A stretch of 64,000 nucleotides of DNA from Armatimonadia bacterium (GTDB lineage: Bacteria; Armatimonadota; Zipacnadia; Zipacnadales; JABUFB01). The position numbers and the translations under genes are program-made. The DNA lies in NCBI GenBank assembly GCA_039679385.1, contig JBDKVB010000157.1, forward strand, positions 34,715 through 98,714. The letters are read 5' to 3'. Positions 60,239 through 64,000 of the stretch are shown here, in pieces (positions within the stretch are counted from its first letter, which is position 1; each line of letters starts with the position of its first letter). The notes beneath the pieces are model-generated. The model made no database searches. It was not told where the DNA came from and saw only the letters and a list, made by a program, of their open reading frames with translations.

Positions 60239-61151
60239 CAATCGGCCAGACCTTGGGGCTGCGGGGCAGGGGGTACTTGATACTCTGCGGGTCAGCGCCT
60301 ATGACTTCCGACAGGCGCACAGCCTCTCCAGTGACCAGCTCCGTGAACTGCAGGAGCAATGTGGCAACCTGTGCCGTGCACTTCACCGCTATGTTCCGGA
60401 GACAACGGGGCTTGCTGCACGGTTCGCCCTCGACCGGCTGCTCTTCACCACCTACGACGAGTACCTGGACAGCCTTCCCGAGATGCCGATCATCGCGGTC
60501 TGCCAGTTCGGGACGCAGAGCCCGCCCATCCTGTGGCAGATCGACACGGCTCCGCTCTTTGCCTACATGGACGCGATGCTGGGTGGCGATGGCTCGGTGC
60601 CGCCTGTGGACCGCGAACTCACGATGTTGGAGCGGTCGCTGGCCGCGCAGATGGTGGAGGAGTTCATCCTGACCTGGACGGACGCCTGGCCGGCCCTCGA
60701 AGCTGCCGGAGCCGGTGTGGTCGAAGTGCGCCAGTCCCGTGGTAGGTTCGGCGTGGCCTCCCTGCAGGAGGCCATGGTCGCTGCGGTGGTGAGGATGTCG
60801 GTGGCGGATGCCTCAGGGGTGATGCGAATCGGCCTCCCTTCGGGGACCCTCAAGGTGCTGATTCGTCAGAACAGCGCCAACCTGAGCACCACCACCGTGG
60901 GCGAGTCGGCACGGCTGGACGCCCTGGAGCGGCTTGACCGTTGCGGCCTGAAGGTCACAGTTCGCATGGGCACCGCCCGGCTGTCTCTGCGCCAACTGAG
61001 AGACCTGAGCTCCGGGGATGTCGTTCCCCTTGAGCAGGGCCCCCAAGAGCTGCTGGAGGTCCTCTGTGCAGGACGGCCCAAGTTCCGAGGCGTGAGCGGC
61101 ATCTCGAACGGACACATCGGTGTGCGGCTGACCGAAGGTATCACTGAGTAG
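60228..61151 (+). CDS. fliM: flagellar motor switch protein FliM
   Basis: A 307-residue FliM. VSAYDFRQAHSLSSDQLRELQEQ begins the conserved region at about residue 23. The middle domain contains WQIDTAPLFAYMDAMLGGDG and ELTMLERSLAAQMVEEFI. The C-terminal SpoA domain has ARLSLRQLRDLSSGDVVPLEQG. The short N-terminus shows no EIDALL-type CheY-binding motif. Starts within the fliG stop region (GAGGTGGAG upstream). Its 3' end overlaps the convergent deacetylase gene by 11 nt. Confidence 0.9.
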   Translation: MSSSNRPDLGAAGQGVLDTLRVSAYDFRQAHSLSSDQLRELQEQCGNLCRALHRYVPETTGLAARFALDRLLFTTYDEYLDSLPEMPIIAVCQFGTQSPPILWQIDTAPLFAYMDAMLGGDGSVPPVDRELTMLERSLAAQMVEEFILTWTDAWPALEAAGAGVVEVRQSRGRFGVASLQEAMVAAVVRMSVADASGVMRIGLPSGTLKVLIRQNSANLSTTTVGESARLDALERLDRCGLKVTVRMGTARLSLRQLRDLSSGDVVPLEQGPQELLEVLCAGRPKFRGVSGISNGHIGVRLTEGITE

Positions 61152-62118
61152 TCGCAGCACCGCCCTTCAAGGGTGATGAGGCAGCGCCCTGGGATGCCTT
61201 CGCCCGTGAGCTCGCGAGCCACGGGTCCCAGGCCCTGAGAAGCTCCGGGAGAGACACGAACCGGAATCCGGCAGCCCCCAGTTCGCTGAGTATCTGTGGA
61301 AGCGCCTTCACGGTCTCGCGATGGCCCGGCCCGTCGTGCATCAGCACGATGTCGCCGGGATTGGGAGTGTGGATCACGTTGTGGGCGATTCCGGCTGCAT
61401 CAATCTTGGCCGTGTCGGCGGAGCTGATTGTCCAGGTGAAGACGCAGTAGCCCTGACTGAGCGCAAGGTGGGTTAGCTTGCTGTCGACGATCCCGTAGGG
61501 TGGCCGGAAGCAGGTAGGGCGCTCTCCTGTGGCCTCCCGGATTGCGGCAGCCGTTCGGGCGAGCTCGGACCTGGCCTCCTCGGCGGTGCAGGTGGATGGA
61601 TGGGTGTAGCTGTGGCTGCCGAGGGTGTGACCGCCGGCGACGATTGCCCGAAGGAGCTCCGGATGAGCATGGGCAGCCCGGCCCAGGACGAAGAAGGTGG
61701 CATGGGCACCATGCTCCGCAAGGGTCTTGAGGACTGTCGGCGTGAGCTCGGGGTTCGGGCCGTCGTCAAAGGTGAGCGCAAGGAGCTTGTGCGGGAAGTA
61801 CCTCACGCGTGTGCTGATCCTCTTGCCCTGGTAGCGCTGGGGTACCGCCCAGTCGGCTGCGGCCCCGGTCGCTTTCTGTGACGCCGCCAACGCCGGCAGC
61901 GCGTTCTGCGCCTCCTCCGGCGCTAAGGCCTCCCCCAACGGCATAGTCTGCGGCGGTTCTGCAGTAGGCTGTGGGCCCGAGGCAGCGTGCGTCTCTGGCG
62001 GCTGGACAGTCCCACGCCGCGCACAACCGGGAGCGCACAGCAAGATCGCCGAGGCCAGCATCCAGGCGGCAAGTGGCCCTGCGCAGGACGGGACCACGCT
62101 TCTGAGTTGCCATCTCAT
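61141..62118 (-). CDS. polysaccharide deacetylase lipoprotein (NodB domain)
   Basis: A protein of about 325 residues. The signal peptide ends in a lipobox-like LCAPGC at about residue 27-32. A Pro/Ala-rich linker follows. The NodB deacetylase domain (about 105-300) has the catalytic TFDDGP, the metal-binding HSYTHPS, and RPPYG. It probably deacetylates peptidoglycan or an exported polysaccharide. The ATG at 62118 is preferred over a GTG one codon earlier. It converges on fliM with an 11-nt overlap. Confidence 0.9.
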   Translation of the reverse strand: MRWQLRSVVPSCAGPLAAWMLASAILLCAPGCARRGTVQPPETHAASGPQPTAEPPQTMPLGEALAPEEAQNALPALAASQKATGAAADWAVPQRYQGKRISTRVRYFPHKLLALTFDDGPNPELTPTVLKTLAEHGAHATFFVLGRAAHAHPELLRAIVAGGHTLGSHSYTHPSTCTAEEARSELARTAAAIREATGERPTCFRPPYGIVDSKLTHLALSQGYCVFTWTISSADTAKIDAAGIAHNVIHTPNPGDIVLMHDGPGHRETVKALPQILSELGAAGFRFVSLPELLRAWDPWLASSRAKASQGAASSPLKGGAATTQ

Positions 62119-62209
62119 CACGCTTCACTTCCCAGAGTCGGACAGAGGGGCGTGCGCCGAGGTCTGGGCCTGGAAGCGGTGGCCGTCAGGGGCACCCAGG
62201 CGCCGTCAC

Positions 62210-62238
62210 TTGACTTCGGCGTGAGCCCAGAATATACT
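62210..62238 (+). promoter_or_regulatory. sigma-70 promoter of the SigH-type gene
   Basis: TTGACT, 17-nt spacer, TATACT, both near consensus. The leader would be about 170 nt. Confidence 0.7.
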
Positions 62239-62412
62239 CACAAGCAACGGATAGTAGCGCTAATCCGTGTGTTCGTTGTTCCCAGCGTTCTTTGACGTCA
62301 GCGCGTGTGTGCCTGATGTGCGCCCTCTTCCTGAACGGCTGATGTGCCGGGGTGGGTCGCCTGCTGTGACCGTCTCTTTCGCGCCTCTTTGGTTTTGCGG
62401 GAGGTGAGTGAC

Positions 62413-63066
62413 ATGGCCCAGGTCGGCGAGTATGGTGGACCGTCCTCTCGAGCCTTTGCACTCATGGGTGACGAGGAGTTGGTGGCCCGAGGACGGCGTG
62501 GCTGTAGGCGATCGATCGAGCACCTCCTGGGCAAGTACCGTAACCTCGTCGAAGGCAAGGCGAGTGCGTACTTCCTGGCTGGCGCCGATCGTGATGACGT
62601 GGTCCAGGAGGGAATGATCGGCCTCTACAAGGCAATCCGGGATTTCTCCGGTGACCACTTGTGCGCCTTCCGGTCTTTTGCCGAGCTGTGCGTAACCCGG
62701 CAGATCATCACAGCGGTGAAGACCGCGACGCGCAACAAGCACGCGCCACTCAATACGTACGTATCCATGGATACGCCCATCGATGACGCCGAGGAAGACC
62801 GTACCTTCGGCGAGATGCTCCAGCAGCCACCCCATCAGGACCCGGCTGAGGCCGTTGCCATCGGCGACCTGCAGCGCGAGGTGCGCCGACGGATCGGCAG
62901 CGAGTTATCCTGTCTGGAGGCACGGGCGCTGTTGCGGTACATCGAGGGGCAATCCTATCAGGATATCGCCGCAGAGCTGGGCCTGGGCGTTAAGCAGGTT
63001 GACAACGCCTTGCAGCGCGCCAAGAAGAAGATGGGGCGCTTTGCGCACGAGCTGAACCTGGCCTGA
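62413..63066 (+). CDS. SigH-type (sigma-30) RNA polymerase sigma factor
   Basis: A 217-residue sigma factor with the arrangement of Firmicutes SigH. Region 2: DEELVARGRRGCRRSIEHLLGKYRNLV, YFLAGADRDDVVQEGMIGLYKAIRDF, FRSFAELCVTRQIITAVKTATRNKHAPLN (blocks ADRDDVVQEGMIGLYKAIRDF shortened to VVQEGMIGLYKAIRDF; FAELCVTRQIITAVK). Region 4: EGQSYQDIAAELGLGVKQVDNALQRAKKK. Unlike in sporeformers, no sporulation gene is near. GGGAGGTGA precedes the ATG. In many bacteria this gene sits close to tuf, rplK and secE, as here. Confidence 0.88.
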   Translation: MAQVGEYGGPSSRAFALMGDEELVARGRRGCRRSIEHLLGKYRNLVEGKASAYFLAGADRDDVVQEGMIGLYKAIRDFSGDHLCAFRSFAELCVTRQIITAVKTATRNKHAPLNTYVSMDTPIDDAEEDRTFGEMLQQPPHQDPAEAVAIGDLQREVRRRIGSELSCLEARALLRYIEGQSYQDIAAELGLGVKQVDNALQRAKKKMGRFAHELNLA

Positions 63067-63167
63067 GAGAGGCGCAGAGCGTCGTGCCTGGTCAAGAGCC
63101 GGCCCCCGTTGCAACTTGCCTCCGGGTACTGGCGAGCGCCCTGGTCTCTCGGCTTGAGACCCACCGA

Positions 63168-63243
63168 GCCGACGTAGCTCAGTTGGTAGAGCGGGGCACT
63201 TGTAATGCCCAGGTCGTCCGTTCGAATCGGATCGTCGGCTCCA
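63168..63243 (+). tRNA. tRNA-Thr(TGT)
   Basis: Cloverleaf with acceptor stem GCCGACG/CGTCGGC, D-arm GCTCAGTTGGTAGAGC, anticodon loop CTTGTAA (TGT), T-loop GTTCGAATC, and encoded CCA at 63241-63243. First of three tRNA genes before tuf. Confidence 0.95.
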
Positions 63244-63266
63244 GCCTTTTCGGTCGCGGCGAGTTT

Positions 63267-63287
63267 TTTGGCAAGCAGCTTGCCAAA
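63267..63287. repeat. perfect inverted repeat overlapping the tRNA-Tyr -35 box
   Basis: TTTGGCAAG, 3-nt spacer, CTTGCCAAA. The right arm contains the TTGCCA -35 element. It could be an operator or part of the end of the previous tRNA transcript. Confidence 0.55.
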
Positions 63288-63308
63288 GGTCGGAACGCTT
63301 GCTATACT
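63280..63308 (+). promoter_or_regulatory. sigma-70 promoter for tRNA-Tyr, tRNA-Thr and tuf
   Basis: TTGCCA, 17-nt spacer, TATACT, about 57 nt upstream of tRNA-Tyr. It lies between the first and second tRNA genes. Confidence 0.65.
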
Positions 63309-63364
63309 GTGCGTCGCGCCGACGACTGGTGTGCCCCCCTTCCGGGGGTGACGTACCCGCCGGT

Positions 63365-63450
63365 GGAGGGGTGCCCGAGTGGTTAAAGGGAGCGGACTGT
63401 AAATCCGTTGGCAATCGCCTACGGAGGTTCAAATCCTCCCCCCTCCACCA
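63365..63450 (+). tRNA. tRNA-Tyr(GTA)
   Basis: Class II tRNA with a long variable arm. Acceptor GGAGGGG/CCCCTCC, anticodon loop CTGTAAA (GTA), T-loop GGTTCAAATCC, encoded CCA at 63448-63450. Confidence 0.95.
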
Positions 63451-63687
63451 TATTACGACCTTCCCGCTGGCGGCGGATTCTGAAGACCGTCGCTGGCCCT
63501 ATCCCAACCTTGCACAAACCCAACGCCCGATCTCGGAGCAGAGGCATCCGCAGGGATGTCGTGGTGGAGGGGCAATCGGGGAGCGCGCTGGGTATTTCGT
63601 CTTGCCTCATGAAGGTCACGCGTCGGCCTCCTTCGCAGGCGCTGCGTACCTCAGGGGTATGCGGGCGCAACGCCCCAGCGGCCACAA

Positions 63688-63763
63688 GCCCACGTAGCTC
63701 AGTTGGCAGAGCGTGTCCTTGGTAAGGACAAGGTCACCAGTTCGACCCTGGTCGTGGGCTCCA
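63688..63763 (+). tRNA. tRNA-Thr(GGT)
   Basis: Acceptor GCCCACG/CGTGGGC, D-arm GCTCAGTTGGCAGAGC, anticodon loop TTGGTAA (GGT), T-loop GTTCGACCC, encoded CCA at 63761-63763. Lies 130 nt before tuf. Confidence 0.95.
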
Positions 63764-63892
63764 GTTAACACCCCCGCGCGGGCTCCCGGGCTCCGCTTTC
63801 GTCTCATGGGCACTTGTGTACCGGCGGCCGTCGGGGTCGCTCCGCGATCAGATGGCGATGGCATCAGGCCATCCCAGGAGGTAGCCACCAGC

Positions 63893-64000
63893 ATGGCTAG
63901 GCAGAAATTCGAGCGGACAAAGCCACACGTGAATATCGGCACGATCGGTCACGTGGATCACGGGAAGACGACGCTGACGGCGGCCATCACGATGTGCTTG
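63893..64000 (+). CDS. tuf: elongation factor Tu, 5' part (cut by window edge)
   Basis: The first 36 codons of EF-Tu are present: [16 protein letters not shown], then the P-loop [21 protein letters not shown] lies about 11 nt before the ATG. The rest is beyond the window. EF-Tu delivers aminoacyl-tRNA to the ribosome; a preceding tRNA block is the classic tufB arrangement. Confidence 0.97.
   Translation, partial: MARQKFERTKPHVNIGTIGHVDHGKTTLTAAITMCL

Noticed and set aside
63451..63687. Fourth tRNA (Gly) between tRNA-Tyr and tRNA-Thr
   Set aside because: No acceptor-stem pair, D-arm or T-loop could be found by eye.
1..64000. CRISPR arrays, insertion sequences, prophage or integrase genes
   Set aside because: No regularly spaced repeats, transposase motifs or integrase motifs were seen; the only repeats are the prepilin triplet, its terminators and the esterase remnant.

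Overview
The window is GC-rich, densely coded bacterial DNA from an organism with an outer membrane, since flgH and flgI encode L- and P-ring proteins. Four prepilin-like proteins (one at 15.1 kb, three at 50.9-53.6 kb) carry the stretch [11 protein letters not shown] and a C-terminal H-X9-DG motif. That combination is typical of Armatimonadota and related uncultured lineages, so an uncultured Armatimonadota-like genome is the best guess; this is inference from protein style, not a placement.

Left part (0-15.9 kb): accessory and housekeeping genes. These are a secreted GH51 arabinofuranosidase with a RING-like membrane protein, an alpha/beta hydrolase with a decayed duplicate of its 3' end, a small membrane protein, an aminoglycoside-phosphotransferase-fold protein, an orphan histidine kinase, phosphate acetyltransferase, a GspG-like protein coupled to a large GH-A-like protein, a zinc-phospholipase-C-like protein, a Gfo/Idh/MocA oxidoreductase and a single prepilin.

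Centre (15.9-61.2 kb): an almost complete flagellar locus on the + strand. The order is rpoN, flgB-flgC-fliE-fliF-fliH-fliI-fliJ, a lytic transglycosylase, fliK-flgD, a histidine kinase, flgE-flbD-motA-motB-fliL-fliN-fliO-fliP-fliQ-fliR-flhB-flhA, a sigma-region-4 protein, flgF-flgG-flgA-flgH-flgI-flgJ-flgM-flgN-flgK-flgL, fliW-csrA-fliC, three tandem prepilin genes, fliD-fliS. A minus-strand NtrC-type activator and an HDOD protein follow, then fliG-fliM. fliG and fliM are missing from their usual places (after fliF and before fliN). A second, divergent switch-like operon (CheY-like receiver, FliG-like protein without the torque domain, FliM-like protein) lies on the minus strand before rpoN.

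The regulatory signals form a consistent picture. Four sites fit the sigma-54 pattern GGCAC-N5-TTGC(A/T), ahead of flgB, flbD/motA, the sigma-like gene/flgF, and flgG. Five sites fit a sigma-28-like pattern ending in GCCGAT, ahead of fliC, fliD, fliG, the NtrC-type activator and the second switch operon. With RpoN, a histidine kinase inside the hook operon, an NtrC-type activator lacking its DNA-binding domain, FlgM, FliW and CsrA, this suggests a tiered flagellar cascade with a CsrA-controlled flagellin leader. No chemotaxis signalling genes are in the window, and no unambiguous fliA is seen.

Right end (61.1-64 kb): a polysaccharide deacetylase lipoprotein, a SigH-type sigma factor, tRNA-Thr(TGT), tRNA-Tyr(GTA), tRNA-Thr(GGT) and the 5' end of tuf. 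This matches the E. coli thrU-tyrU-glyT-thrT-tufB block without the glycine tRNA.
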